A DNA stretch of 32,166 nucleotides from Caldisericota bacterium (GTDB lineage: Bacteria > Caldisericota > Caldisericia > Caldisericales > Caldisericaceae). The position numbers were made by a program, and so were the translations under genes. The notes below the pieces were generated by a model. That model saw only the letters and a program-made list of their open reading frames with translations. It ran no database searches and was not told the DNA's origin. Location: the NCBI GenBank assembly GCA_003650285.1, contig QMOQ01000005.1, forward strand, positions 1 through 32,166, in the 5' to 3' direction. Positions 1 to 9,782 of the stretch are shown in pieces. How positions within the stretch are numbered: position 1 is the first letter of the stretch; each line of letters starts with the position of its first letter.

Positions 1-2196
1 AGAGTTGTAGTGCCATTTTCCGGAAAAAATGAACTTTATTCAGGATTCGTATTCGATATACGAAAAACTCTTCCTCACTATACTCAAAAAGTAAAAGAAA
101 TTTCAGATATAATTGAAGATCCACTATTTGGGAAAAATATAAGAGATCTCTTTATATTCACTGCAACACAATATCTTTTGCCATTGCACTTTCTTGTCAA
201 TCAATACATAAAAACCATAGGAGGAAAACGGTTAGAAAAATATATACAATGTACAACCGACTTTCAAAAACTTGACAAATCTTTGCAAAAAGAAAAGGGT
301 CTTAAAAAAGAATTTATTGATTACCTCGCTGATAATAAACTTTGTTCTTTGTCATCCATTAAGAAAAATTTCGGCCGTACAGCCTTGCAGTACATAAAAG
401 ATTTAGAACAGATTGATATTATTAGACGTATTTCGATAGAGACAGGAAAAACTACTAAATATCTGACTCTTGCGCATAGCGAAAAAAAAACAAAAAAAAT
501 GCTGGAAAGTATTGAAAAAAAACGATTTCACAGTGCTGTTTCAATTACTGAAAGATTGAAAAAAGTAAAAACACACATACTGGACGAAAAAACACTTATT
601 AAGGGAATAAAATATGGGCGTGCCACATTAGAAATCTTACGGAAAGAAAATATTCTAAAAGAAACCCCTTTCATAATTAAAGGAACTACCAATATGCAGG
701 CACAAGTTCCTCAATTTACTAACGGTAGCAGTTTAAAGACAAGGAATAAACAGATCATTCGACAGATACAGACAGAGATAACATCTAAAGGAAAAGTGTT
801 AGTTATATTCCCAGAGCTTACTCTTATTCAAAGAGTCGAAGAAGAATATAAAGAGGCATTTGGGGATGATCTTTTTGTATGGAAAGGAGCAAATAAAAGA
901 AATTTTATAAAGGATGTAAATATGACAGGAAAGCGTGTCATCCTTGCTACACCCTTTTCTCTATTTATTGAAATTTCGCAACTCGAACTCATTGTAGTTG
1001 CAAACGCATCATCCAAATATTTCAAGCAAAGTGATTTTCTTCCATTTAATGCACTAATTGTTGCTCTCAAAAGAGCCTCACTGGAAAAAACAAAACTTAT
1101 ATTCTCATCTGTGTTACCGGAAGATAATATTTTTTTTCTGATTAAAAAAGGGTTGATTCGACAAAAGGAAAAAGAAACCTTAAAAACAAACATACAAATA
1201 GTAGATATGCGTAAAGAATTCAAATGCAAAAATAGAAAAATGTTGTCAAGATCTTTAGAAAAACAGATGAGAGATATATTGAACAATGACGGCAATGTAG
1301 CGCTTCTTCTCAACCGAAAGGCTTACTCGACATTTATGATGTGTCGAGAGTGCGGGTATGTAATTAAATGTCCTGATTGTGAAACTTCGCTTTATTATGA
1401 CAAGGAAAGAAATAAGCTTGTATGTCCTGTCTGCGGATATACAACTAATCTTCTGGATGTCTGCCCACGTTGCAAAAGTCCGAATATACACTATTTCGGA
1501 GGTGGAGTACAAAAACTTATCGAGCAGGTAAGTAATCTTTTTCCAAATATTGATGTGATAAAAATGATAAGTGGTACCAAGGCATCTGAAAGAAAACTTT
1601 TGGATTCAAAGAATTACTCACACACCGTATTTGTTGGCACTGAATTTTTGTTAAGCCACTTACTGCTGGACAATGTAGATTTATTTGGATTTATCAGTAT
1701 TGATATATTTTTGCACCACTTTGCTTTTGATGCTGCAATGAATGCCATGCGCGTTGTATCAGAAGTTGCAGGAGAAATGGATGGAAAAGAAATTATTGTT
1801 CAAACATATCTTCCGGAACATTACGCCGTAAGTGCTATTCAAAATATGGATTACAAACAGTTTTTCGAAGAAGAGTTTTTAATACGAAAAGAGCTATCAT
1901 ATCCTCCGTTTAAGAATCTCATCATATTTACTTTTAAAGGAAAAAAGAACTACGAAACACTGGGAAACGGCCTCAAGTTTAAAAAAATCCTTCAAAAAAA
2001 ATTTAGCAAAGAAATAGAAGTTTTAGGACCTTCCCCTGCAGCTATATCAAAAAAGGGAGAACATTATTTTTATGAAATGAGCATTAAGACAAATCTAACA
2101 ATAAATAAAATTAGACCAGTATACTTTGAGTTTTTATCGAAAAAAACTGTAAAAATTCGTCCAGAAGTGCACCTTTGTCCCCTAATCATCGAATAA
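1..2196 (+). CDS. priA: PriA-like primosomal protein N' (5' partial; helicase motifs degenerate)
   Basis: Frame is open to base 1 (RVVVPFSGK... resembles the PriA N-terminal DNA-binding domain). Eight-Cys zinc region CRECGYVIKCPDCETSLYYD...CPVCGY...CPRCKSPNIHYFGGGVQKLIEQ, IVDMRKEFK, LLLNRKAYSTFMMCRECG, and C-terminal ELSYPPF are PriA hallmarks. Confidence 0.88.
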   Translation, partial: RVVVPFSGKNELYSGFVFDIRKTLPHYTQKVKEISDIIEDPLFGKNIRDLFIFTATQYLLPLHFLVNQYIKTIGGKRLEKYIQCTTDFQKLDKSLQKEKGLKKEFIDYLADNKLCSLSSIKKNFGRTALQYIKDLEQIDIIRRISIETGKTTKYLTLAHSEKKTKKMLESIEKKRFHSAVSITERLKKVKTHILDEKTLIKGIKYGRATLEILRKENILKETPFIIKGTTNMQAQVPQFTNGSSLKTRNKQIIRQIQTEITSKGKVLVIFPELTLIQRVEEEYKEAFGDDLFVWKGANKRNFIKDVNMTGKRVILATPFSLFIEISQLELIVVANASSKYFKQSDFLPFNALIVALKRASLEKTKLIFSSVLPEDNIFFLIKKGLIRQKEKETLKTNIQIVDMRKEFKCKNRKMLSRSLEKQMRDILNNDGNVALLLNRKAYSTFMMCRECGYVIKCPDCETSLYYDKERNKLVCPVCGYTTNLLDVCPRCKSPNIHYFGGGVQKLIEQVSNLFPNIDVIKMISGTKASERKLLDSKNYSHTVFVGTEFLLSHLLLDNVDLFGFISIDIFLHHFAFDAAMNAMRVVSEVAGEMDGKEIIVQTYLPEHYAVSAIQNMDYKQFFEEEFLIRKELSYPPFKNLIIFTFKGKKNYETLGNGLKFKKILQKKFSKEIEVLGPSPAAISKKGEHYFYEMSIKTNLTINKIRPVYFEFLSKKTVKIRPEVHLCPLIIE

Positions 2197-2286
2197 AATA
2201 TCTTTTTTCTACACAATTTTTGAATTTAAATTAGTTGCAGTTTTAAATACACGTCATTCACACACACTTAAAGAAAAGATTAAAAG

Positions 2287-3747
2287 GTGTATAATAAATA
2301 TGGGGTGAGTAATACGAAAATTAAAAAAATTTCTAAGTTCAAGTTTTTAGTGGAAAAAACAGGAAAAATGAGGGTGCCTGTGTTACTTTATAGCGCGGAT
2401 AACCTTATAAAACTCATCGGTAAAGATAAAGCGCTTGAACAGCTCATCAATGTGGCGACACTTCCGGGAATTGTAAAATATGCACTCGGTATGCCAGATA
2501 TGCATCAAGGATATGCATTTCCAATAGGTGGAGTTGCTGCGTTTGATATAGAGAGTGGCGTTGTTTCTCCGGGCGGGGTAGGCTTTGACATCAACTGCGG
2601 AGTAAGAGTCATAAAAACCAATCTTTCCTATAAAGAGGTAAAGGGACAGCTGAATAAATTGGGGAATATACTCTTTGCAAATATTCCAGCTGGCGTCGGC
2701 TCTGAAGGAAAAGAAAAATTTGGTTCCGAAGAAACAAAAACCGCAATGAGAATCGGTATAGCATGGGCAAAAAATAAAGGGTTTGCCTGGAAAGAAGATG
2801 AAGATGCAACTGAAGAAAATGGAAGAATGAAAAACGCAGATCCAGCCTTTGTTAGCAAAAGGGCAATAGATAGAGGAAAAGTCGAATTAGGCACTCTTGG
2901 TGCAGGCAATCATTTCTTAGAAATAGATAGGGTAAGTAAGATATATAATGAAACGGTTGCAAAGCAGTTTGGCTTGTTTAAAGATCAAATTCTTATCTGG
3001 ATTCATACAGGATCACGGGGGCTTGGACATCAAGTTGCAACAGATTATCTAAAGATTATGAGGCCAAGAATGGAAAAATATAGGTTGCCACTTATTGATC
3101 CTGATTTTGTTTCACTGCCGCTATCTGCTCCTGAATCTGATATGTATCTTAAAGCAATGGCATCAGCTGCAAACTTTGCCTGGGTAAACAGGCAAATTCT
3201 TACGTACCTTGCACGACTTTATTTCACTTCCGTTTTTAACGAATCCCCTGAGAAATTGGGAATGTACCTTCTTTACGATGTAGCACATAACATTGCAAAA
3301 TTTGAGAAATACAAAATAAACGGAAAAGAGAAACTTCTTTTAGTGCATCGCAAAGGAGCAACGCGTTCTTTTCCAAAAGGACATCCAGATCTTCGAGGAT
3401 TATATCGAGAAATAGGTCAGCCAGTTTTACTACCCGGAGATATGAAAAGAGGCTCTTACATACTTGTTGGTAATGAAAAATCACTTTCGGAAACGTTTGG
3501 CAGTGTCGCGCATGGTGCAGGAAGGCTTCTTAGCAGGCACAAAGCAGTGAAAACACTTACATTGGAACACGTACAAAAAGAAATGGACGAAAAAAATATC
3601 ATACTACATGCAAAAACGAGGCGTATCATCATGGAAGAAGCGCCAGAAGCTTATAAAGATGTTCATGAAGTAGTAAAACCCATAATAGGGGAGCAACTTG
3701 CTGAACTTGTGGCTCACTCCGAGCCTCTCTTTGTGCTAAAAGGATAG
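2287..3747 (+). CDS. rtcB: RNA-splicing ligase RtcB
   Basis: MPDMHQGYAFPIGGVAAFD, SPGGVGFDINCGVRV, GTLGAGNHFLEI, HTGSRGLGHQVA, VAHGAGRLLSR are RtcB motifs. Start uncertain: GTG at 2287, or in-frame GTG at 2305. Confidence 0.95.
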   Translation: MYNKYGVSNTKIKKISKFKFLVEKTGKMRVPVLLYSADNLIKLIGKDKALEQLINVATLPGIVKYALGMPDMHQGYAFPIGGVAAFDIESGVVSPGGVGFDINCGVRVIKTNLSYKEVKGQLNKLGNILFANIPAGVGSEGKEKFGSEETKTAMRIGIAWAKNKGFAWKEDEDATEENGRMKNADPAFVSKRAIDRGKVELGTLGAGNHFLEIDRVSKIYNETVAKQFGLFKDQILIWIHTGSRGLGHQVATDYLKIMRPRMEKYRLPLIDPDFVSLPLSAPESDMYLKAMASAANFAWVNRQILTYLARLYFTSVFNESPEKLGMYLLYDVAHNIAKFEKYKINGKEKLLLVHRKGATRSFPKGHPDLRGLYREIGQPVLLPGDMKRGSYILVGNEKSLSETFGSVAHGAGRLLSRHKAVKTLTLEHVQKEMDEKNIILHAKTRRIIMEEAPEAYKDVHEVVKPIIGEQLAELVAHSEPLFVLKG

Positions 3748-3832
3748 TTTTAAGGCTCTATTTATTATCTAATTTAATAACTATTTTTATCAGAGTCTTC
3801 TGCTTGAGAAAAATAATTGTTAACTCTGTCAC

Positions 3833-4468
3833 TTATATGTAAAGCAAAATTGCGAAATAATGTGCTATGCTGCCGCCAAGGACAAATAAATGCCAGATGG
3901 CGTGATGAAATGGAATCTTTTTCCTTAAATAAAATATAGTACCTAAACTGTAAAATATCCCGCCAATGATAAGCAGCTGAATGCCGCCAGCTGGCACAGA
4001 TTTCATTAAAGGGTTAATGAAAATAATAATAAGCCAACTCATAATTAAATAAATAATTGTAGACAGAATTTTAGATTTATTAATAAAGAATATTTTTAGT
4101 ATTATTCCCGCCAGCGCAATACACCAAATATATATAAATAAATTCTTTCCTCCTGCTGTTCGCAGTGATATTAATGTAAAGGGGGTATAAGTCCCTGCAA
4201 TCAACAGATAGATTGCAAAGTGATCAAACATTTTTGCTATATGCTTTTTTCGGCTTGACTGTATGCTATGATACAAGAAAGATGCCCCATATAATACAAC
4301 TAAGCTGATCCCATATATAGAAAAACTTGTTATTCGCCAGTTATTTCCACTTTGTGCTGCGGAAAATATGAGAACAATTAACCCGACGACGCTCAGGCAC
4401 AAGCCAATAAAATGGGTGATACTGTTTGCAATTTCTTCTTTAGTCGCAAATTTCATAAATCTTTCCAT
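3833..4468 (-). CDS. Hemolysin III / PAQR family membrane protein
   Basis: EEIANSITHFIGLCLSVVGL, LYGASFLYHS, KMFDHFAIYLLIAGTYTPF, HAIWHLFVLGGSIAHYFAI: conserved hemolysin III motifs and multi-TM pattern. Confidence 0.92.
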   Translation of the reverse strand: MERFMKFATKEEIANSITHFIGLCLSVVGLIVLIFSAAQSGNNWRITSFSIYGISLVVLYGASFLYHSIQSSRKKHIAKMFDHFAIYLLIAGTYTPFTLISLRTAGGKNLFIYIWCIALAGIILKIFFINKSKILSTIIYLIMSWLIIIFINPLMKSVPAGGIQLLIIGGIFYSLGTIFYLRKKIPFHHAIWHLFVLGGSIAHYFAILLYI

Positions 4469-4589
4469 ATCTATAAATACAATACTTATATTTAGAAAAT
4501 ATACAATAAAATTTCAATTAATAACCCTATAAATTTTCAAATTTATTGAACAGAGATAGTGAATTTGAATGAATAAACGCTCTTAACCC

Positions 4590-4617
4590 TTGACTAAAAT
4601 ATAATTTTCAATAAACT
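4590..4617 (+). promoter_or_regulatory. Putative sigma-A-type promoter for grpE-dnaK-dnaJ-pyk
   Basis: -35 TTGACT (4590-4595), 16-nt spacer, -10-like TAAACT (4612-4617), immediately upstream of the CIRCE dyad. Confidence 0.5.
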
Positions 4618-4618
4618 A

Positions 4619-4645
4619 TTAGCAGTCAAGCTAAAGGAGTGCTAA
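4619..4645 (+). promoter_or_regulatory. CIRCE element (HrcA operator)
   Basis: TTAGCAGTC-N9-GAGTGCTAA; differs at one base from the consensus TTAGCACTC-N9-GAGTGCTAA; directly upstream of the heat-shock operon. Confidence 0.93.
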
Positions 4646-4663
4646 TTTAAAATTGGTGGAGGC

Positions 4664-5305
4664 ATGATGGAAAAGAAAAAAAATATTCCGGAAAAAGATA
4701 TACAAAAACCAGCTAAAGAGAAGTTAGATGAACTCGTAAAGGCATTGAGTGAGAAAAATGCTGAAATAGAAAAATTACAAAATGAACTTGAAAATTTAAA
4801 GATAGAAAGCGCGAAAAGGCAGGAACAAAAAAATGCTGAAATAGAAAAATTGAAAAAAGAACTTGAAGATTTAAAGATAGAAAGCATAAAAATACAAGAA
4901 CATTTTAGTAAAAGCAGAAAAACACTTGCAAAACAAGCGGAACAACAGGTAATGAAAGAAAAAAAACGGTTAATGAAAGATTTGTTAGAAATATTTGATA
5001 ATTTTGAGAGAGCACTTAATACGCTAGGTCGAAATGATAGGGCCAGCGCAAAAGAAGGCATAAAACTTATTCACAACCAGATTCAACAATTCCTAAACCA
5101 GCATGGGATCAAGGAAATGGAACTCAAAAACAAAAAGTTCGATCCTGCTCTATGTGAAATAGGGAAAATTACTGAATCTGAAAAAGAAGCTAATATTATA
5201 TTAGAAGTACTCCGTAAGGGCTACTATTTAAATGACGAAATTCTTCGTACAGCAATGGTAGAAGTTGCTGTACCTAAAAATATAACAATTAAAGGAGGTA
5301 ATTGA
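4664..5305 (+). CDS. grpE: Nucleotide exchange factor GrpE
   Basis: [15 protein letters not shown]...[37 protein letters not shown] and C-terminal [24 protein letters not shown]; long N-terminal coiled coil; precedes dnaK. Confidence 0.95.
   Translation: MMEKKKNIPEKDIQKPAKEKLDELVKALSEKNAEIEKLQNELENLKIESAKRQEQKNAEIEKLKKELEDLKIESIKIQEHFSKSRKTLAKQAEQQVMKEKKRLMKDLLEIFDNFERALNTLGRNDRASAKEGIKLIHNQIQQFLNQHGIKEMELKNKKFDPALCEIGKITESEKEANIILEVLRKGYYLNDEILRTAMVEVAVPKNITIKGGN
4757..4906 (+). repeat. Imperfect tandem duplication, 75-nt period (25 codons), within grpE
   Basis: Two consecutive copies starting AATGCTGAAATAGAAAAATT at 4757 and 4832; protein [25 protein letters not shown] / [25 protein letters not shown]. 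Confidence 0.88.
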
Positions 5306-5306
5306 T

Positions 5307-7136
5307 ATGGGAAGAATTATTGGTATTGATCTTGGAACAAGCAATTCAGCCGCTGCAGCAATGGTGGGAAATAAGCCAACTATTATACCTGCAGCTGAAG
5401 GTCCTTCCGTTGGAGGCAAAACAGTGCCATCAGTTGTTGCATTTACAAAAGACGGTCAAGTTCTTGTCGGAGAACCAGCAAGAAGACAAGCAGCAATTAA
5501 TATCAGAGGAACCATTACTGGCGTCAAAAGGTTAATGGGGACTAAAAAAAAGCTTAAAGCTTTAGACAAAGAATATACGCCTGAACAAATTTCAGCATTT
5601 ATACTTCAAAAAATAAAAAAAGATGCTGAAGCATTTCTTGGCGAAAAGGTAGAAAAAGCAGTCATTACTGTGCCAGCTTATTTTAACGATGACCAGCGAC
5701 AAGCAACAAAAAATGCAGGAGAAATTGCAGGATTAGAAGTGGTACGACTTGTGAACGAACCAACAGCTGCTGCATTTGCATATGGCATCGACAGATCCGA
5801 CAAAGAATTAAAAATTCTTGTTTTTGACTTTGGCGGAGGTACATTAGATGTTACAATTATGGACTTTGGCGGAGGCGTCTTCCAGGTAAAATCTACCGCT
5901 GGAAATACACAGCTTGGCGGAAGAGATATGGATGAAGCATTGGTTAATTATATTAGTGATGAATTTAAAAAAGAAAATGGCATTGATCTTCGCAATGATA
6001 AAATGGCAATACAACGTATTAGGGAATCTGCAGAAAAAGCTAAAATTGAACTCTCTTCTGTACTTGAAACTCAGATTAATTTGCCATTCATTACAGCAGA
6101 CGCAGCAGGGCCAAAGCATCTTGTGATGAGCATTACTCGTGCTAAATTAGAATCACTTGTTGGCCCAATAATAAAAAAATGTAGCGGACCATTAGAGAGT
6201 GCAATAAAAGATGCAAAACTCACTCCACACCAAATTGACAAAATTATACTTGTAGGGGGGCCTACTCGTATGCCTATTGTGCAACGCTTCCTAACTGATT
6301 ACATTGGAAGAAAGCCAGAAATGGGTATCGATCCGATGGAGTGTGTCGCAAATGGTGCGGCAATCCAGGCCGGTATCATTGAGGGAAACGTGAAAAATGT
6401 CGTACTGGTTGATGTCGTTCCTCTTTCGCTCGGTATTGAAACGCTCGGCGGTGTATTTACAAAGATGATCGAGCGAAACAGTTCCATTCCTACTAAAAAA
6501 ACGCAAATGTTTACAACTGCAGCACCTAACCAAACCCAGGTTGAAATACATGTACTCCAGGGTGAGCGGGCACTTGCAAAAAACAATCTTTCGCTGGGTA
6601 GATTTATTCTTGATGGAATTCCACCAGCACCTCGGGGAATACCACAAATAGAGGTAACATATAATGTTGATGAAAATGGAATTCTCCATGTTACAGCAAA
6701 AGACAAGGCAACTGACAAGGAACAACATATTACCGTGACAAATACAAATAAGCTTTCTGACGAAGAAGTGGAACGAATGAAACAGGATGCAGAAAAATTT
6801 GCCGAAGAAGACAAAAAGCAAGCTGAAGAAATTGAGCTTAAAAACAAAGCAGATCAATTAGTCTACAGCGGGAGGAAATTTATACAAGATTCTGGAGAAA
6901 AAATTAAACCAGAAGATAAGACAACCCTCGAAAATGATTTAAATGAACTTGAAAAAGCAGTAAAAGAAGGAAACATCGAGAACATAAAAGAAACAACAGA
7001 TAGAGTAAATAGCATAATGGAAAAAATTGGAACAGAAATGTATCAGTCTTCTGATAAAGAACAAACGACTCCAACTCCTGGCGATAACGAAGAAGAAGGG
7101 CCAACTGTTGAAGGCGAAGGGACAACAAAGCAGTAA
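5307..7136 (+). CDS. dnaK: Molecular chaperone DnaK (Hsp70)
   Basis: [82 protein letters not shown]. Confidence 0.99.
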   Translation: MGRIIGIDLGTSNSAAAAMVGNKPTIIPAAEGPSVGGKTVPSVVAFTKDGQVLVGEPARRQAAINIRGTITGVKRLMGTKKKLKALDKEYTPEQISAFILQKIKKDAEAFLGEKVEKAVITVPAYFNDDQRQATKNAGEIAGLEVVRLVNEPTAAAFAYGIDRSDKELKILVFDFGGGTLDVTIMDFGGGVFQVKSTAGNTQLGGRDMDEALVNYISDEFKKENGIDLRNDKMAIQRIRESAEKAKIELSSVLETQINLPFITADAAGPKHLVMSITRAKLESLVGPIIKKCSGPLESAIKDAKLTPHQIDKIILVGGPTRMPIVQRFLTDYIGRKPEMGIDPMECVANGAAIQAGIIEGNVKNVVLVDVVPLSLGIETLGGVFTKMIERNSSIPTKKTQMFTTAAPNQTQVEIHVLQGERALAKNNLSLGRFILDGIPPAPRGIPQIEVTYNVDENGILHVTAKDKATDKEQHITVTNTNKLSDEEVERMKQDAEKFAEEDKKQAEEIELKNKADQLVYSGRKFIQDSGEKIKPEDKTTLENDLNELEKAVKEGNIENIKETTDRVNSIMEKIGTEMYQSSDKEQTTPTPGDNEEEGPTVEGEGTTKQ

Positions 7137-7139
7137 GAT

Positions 7140-8258
7140 ATGGCCAAAGACTATTATACAATTTTAGGCGTTTCAAAAGACGCAACAGCAGAAGAAATTC
7201 AAAGGAGGTACCGGGAATTGGTGATGAAGAACCACCCGGACCTCCATAAAGACGATCCTAATTCATCAAAAAAAATGGCAGAGATTAACGAAGCCTATGA
7301 AATATTAAGCAGTCCCGAAAAACGTGCTCAGTACGATCGTTTTGGCACTGTCGGACCTGAAGGTAGAGCTGGTTATGGTGCAGGAGGATTTAATTTCAAT
7401 GATTTTTCTGCAGGTGATTCGTTTAATTTTGAAGATCTCCTGAGAAATTTTGGTTTTGGAGGTTTTGGAGGATTTACAGAAACCAGGCAAAAAACTGCAC
7501 CAAATGCGAGACAGCGCGGGGAAGATATACAATATCCAATTGCTATAACTCTCAAAGAAAGTATACTTGGGACAAAAAAAGAAATTAGAATAACTAGAAA
7601 TGAAACTTGCACTGTCTGCAAGGGAAGCGGACTAAAACCCGGTACCGGTTATATAACTTGTTCAACATGTAAAGGCACTGGGACTGTAAAACGCGTCCAA
7701 CGATCTATTTTTGGTGAATTTATTGTACAAACAACTTGTCCCACTTGCCATGGCTCGGGTAAAATAGCAAAAGAAAAATGTTCTTCTTGTAGAGGCACCG
7801 GCGTTACGCGCATACAAAAGACCGTTGAAGTAACAATTCCTGCTGGAGTAGAGACAGGAATGCGAGTAAGAATACGAGGTGAGGGAAATGCTGGCTTGCA
7901 TAAAGGCCCTCGAGGTGATCTTTACATACTAATACGTGTTGAAAAAGATCCACGATTTGAAAAAGTGGAAGACAAGCTATACTATACTTCCCATATTGCT
8001 TTCCCCGAAGCTGCACTCGGAACAATTATCCAAGTTCCACTTATTGAGGGTGGATACGAAAAATTAAAAGTGCCTGCTGGCACCCAGAGTAATACAGAAC
8101 TGATAATACGCGGAAAAGGAGCTCGACTTGTTGGAAATAGAAGAAGGGGTGATCTTATTGTTAAAATACAAGTAGATGTACCAACACGCCTTACACCCAA
8201 AGAGAAAACTCTCATCAAAAAACTAAGTGAAATTTATAATGATAAAAAAAATAGCTGA
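7140..8258 (+). CDS. dnaJ: Chaperone protein DnaJ (Hsp40)
   Basis: J domain DYYTILGVSKDATAEEI...MKNHPDLHKDD (HPD motif); G/F-rich region; four CxxCxGxG zinc motifs. Confidence 0.99.
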   Translation: MAKDYYTILGVSKDATAEEIQRRYRELVMKNHPDLHKDDPNSSKKMAEINEAYEILSSPEKRAQYDRFGTVGPEGRAGYGAGGFNFNDFSAGDSFNFEDLLRNFGFGGFGGFTETRQKTAPNARQRGEDIQYPIAITLKESILGTKKEIRITRNETCTVCKGSGLKPGTGYITCSTCKGTGTVKRVQRSIFGEFIVQTTCPTCHGSGKIAKEKCSSCRGTGVTRIQKTVEVTIPAGVETGMRVRIRGEGNAGLHKGPRGDLYILIRVEKDPRFEKVEDKLYYTSHIAFPEAALGTIIQVPLIEGGYEKLKVPAGTQSNTELIIRGKGARLVGNRRRGDLIVKIQVDVPTRLTPKEKTLIKKLSEIYNDKKNS

Positions 8259-9669
8259 GTGTAAAACAAAAATAGTAGTAACTTTAGGACCATCGACCTT
8301 AGGCGAGAAAAAGATAGAAAATCTGGCAAAGCTAAGAGTCAGTGTTTTTAGGATTAACTTTTCACATGGCACATATGCGCAACACAAAGAAACGATCCAA
8401 TCTATTAGAGAAGTAGAAGAAAAACTCAATTTACCACTGGCCATATTGCAAGATCTGCAGGGGCCTAAAATAAGACTTGGAGAATTTGAAAGCGGAACTG
8501 CTTTTTTAAAAAAAGGTTCAGAATTTGTACTTACTACAAATAAATTAAGAGGAAATAATCGAATCTCCTCGATAACTTGCAAGAACATCGATAAGGATGT
8601 AAAAAAGGGAGAGTTCATTTATCTAAACGATGGATTAATTAAATTAGAAATCCAAAAAATTACGGGAAAGAACATATACACAAAGGTTATAGAGGGTGGG
8701 ATAGCAGGCAATCATAATGGCGTAAACTTTCCTACCTCACATCTCTCCGTGGCGTCAATTACAGAAAAAGATAAAAAAGATCTCAAATTCGGGCTTGAAA
8801 ATAATATCGATATGGTTGCACAATCGTTTATAAAAACTGCTGAAGATGTCTTAAAACTCAAAAACTTGATGAAGGCAACGGGGAAAATTGTTCCCATTAT
8901 AGCTAAAATAGAAAAGTGGGAGGCAGTTAAAAATCTAGAAGAAATTGTTGAAGTTTCTGACGGGATTATGGTAGCAAGAGGAGATCTTGGTGTGGAAATG
9001 TCAATTGCTGAAATTCCAATTACGCAAAAGCAAATAATATCTCTGTGTAATAAAAAAGGGAAGCCAGTAATTACGGCAACTCAAATGCTCAGTTCAATGG
9101 TAGACAATCCTACTCCAACGCGTGCAGAAGTAACTGATATATCAAATGCTATATTTGATGGAACCGACGCTGTAATGCTTTCCAATGAAACAGCCATGGG
9201 AAAATTCCCTATTGAATCAGTGGAAATGATGAAGCAAATTATCCAATCTACAGAAAAGAGTTCATTATTTAAAAGCGTTGTGGTAGAAAATACAATCGCA
9301 CCAGGATACGATGTCTCCGATGCAATTGCTCGCTCAGCAGTAACAATAGCCAAGAGTATAAAAGCAAAAATTATTATATCGGCGACAGAAACTGGCAAAA
9401 CTGCAATGCTTGTGTCAAAATATAAATCTCCTGTTCCCATATTAGCTCTTACTCCAAAAGAGGAAACACTCAGGTTTCTTTTGCTAAAGTGGGGAGTATT
9501 TCCGGTTAAAGTAAATACCTTCAAAACTGTAGATGAAATATTAGATACAGGTCCAGAAATTGCAAAACATCTACATTTCCTAAAAAAGAATGATTTGTAT
9601 GTAATTACCGCAGGATCACTTACCGGTATAAGTGGAAGTACTAACCTTATAAAGGTTGATAAAATTTAA
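8239..9669 (+). CDS. pyk: Pyruvate kinase
   Basis: KIVVTLGPSTLGEKKIENLAKLRVSVFRINFSHG, LQDLQGPKIRLGEFE, IIAKIEKWEAVKNLEEIVEVSDGIMVARGDLGVEM, MLSSMVDNPTPTRAEVTDISNAIFDGTDAVMLSNETAMGKFP. ATG at 8239 is the likely start (the 8227 start is also open); either overlaps dnaJ. Confidence 0.97.
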   Translation: MIKKIAECKTKIVVTLGPSTLGEKKIENLAKLRVSVFRINFSHGTYAQHKETIQSIREVEEKLNLPLAILQDLQGPKIRLGEFESGTAFLKKGSEFVLTTNKLRGNNRISSITCKNIDKDVKKGEFIYLNDGLIKLEIQKITGKNIYTKVIEGGIAGNHNGVNFPTSHLSVASITEKDKKDLKFGLENNIDMVAQSFIKTAEDVLKLKNLMKATGKIVPIIAKIEKWEAVKNLEEIVEVSDGIMVARGDLGVEMSIAEIPITQKQIISLCNKKGKPVITATQMLSSMVDNPTPTRAEVTDISNAIFDGTDAVMLSNETAMGKFPIESVEMMKQIIQSTEKSSLFKSVVVENTIAPGYDVSDAIARSAVTIAKSIKAKIIISATETGKTAMLVSKYKSPVPILALTPKEETLRFLLLKWGVFPVKVNTFKTVDEILDTGPEIAKHLHFLKKNDLYVITAGSLTGISGSTNLIKVDKI

Positions 9670-9770
9670 TATTGGTGTCTAAAAAATTTTTTGGAACTTA
9701 ACAGAATCCTTTAATTTAACTTTTTATTACATCTTCACTTGGTAAAATTTTCTGAAATTGGTTTTTTACT

Positions 9771-9776
9771 TATAAT
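9771..9776 (+). promoter_or_regulatory. Putative -10 element (TATAAT) 6 nt upstream of the EamA transporter ATG
   Basis: TATAAT at 9771-9776, ATG at 9783, no Shine-Dalgarno-like sequence between; -35 is poor. Confidence 0.4.
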
Positions 9777-9782
9777 ATTTTT

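Noticed and set aside
828-1512. Minus-strand ORFs antisense to priA (161 and 85 aa)
   Set aside because: Shadow ORFs over a strongly coding plus-strand gene; low-complexity, no recognisable domain.
4757-4906. The repeated segment as a possible CRISPR or intergenic repeat
   Set aside because: Only two abutting in-frame copies with no spacers; it is a coding duplication.
4642-5061. 139-aa Ser/Phe-rich minus ORF antisense to grpE
   Set aside because: Mirror translation of the Lys/Glu-rich GrpE coiled coil; its repeats come from the GrpE duplication.
6291-6857. Overlapping minus ORFs (188 and 182 aa) antisense to dnaK
   Set aside because: Shadow frames of a highly conserved DnaK; no plausible protein features.
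9686-9697. AAAAAATTTTTT palindrome after pyk as a terminator
   Set aside because: Pure A/T dyad with a poor hairpin; expected by chance in AT-rich DNA.
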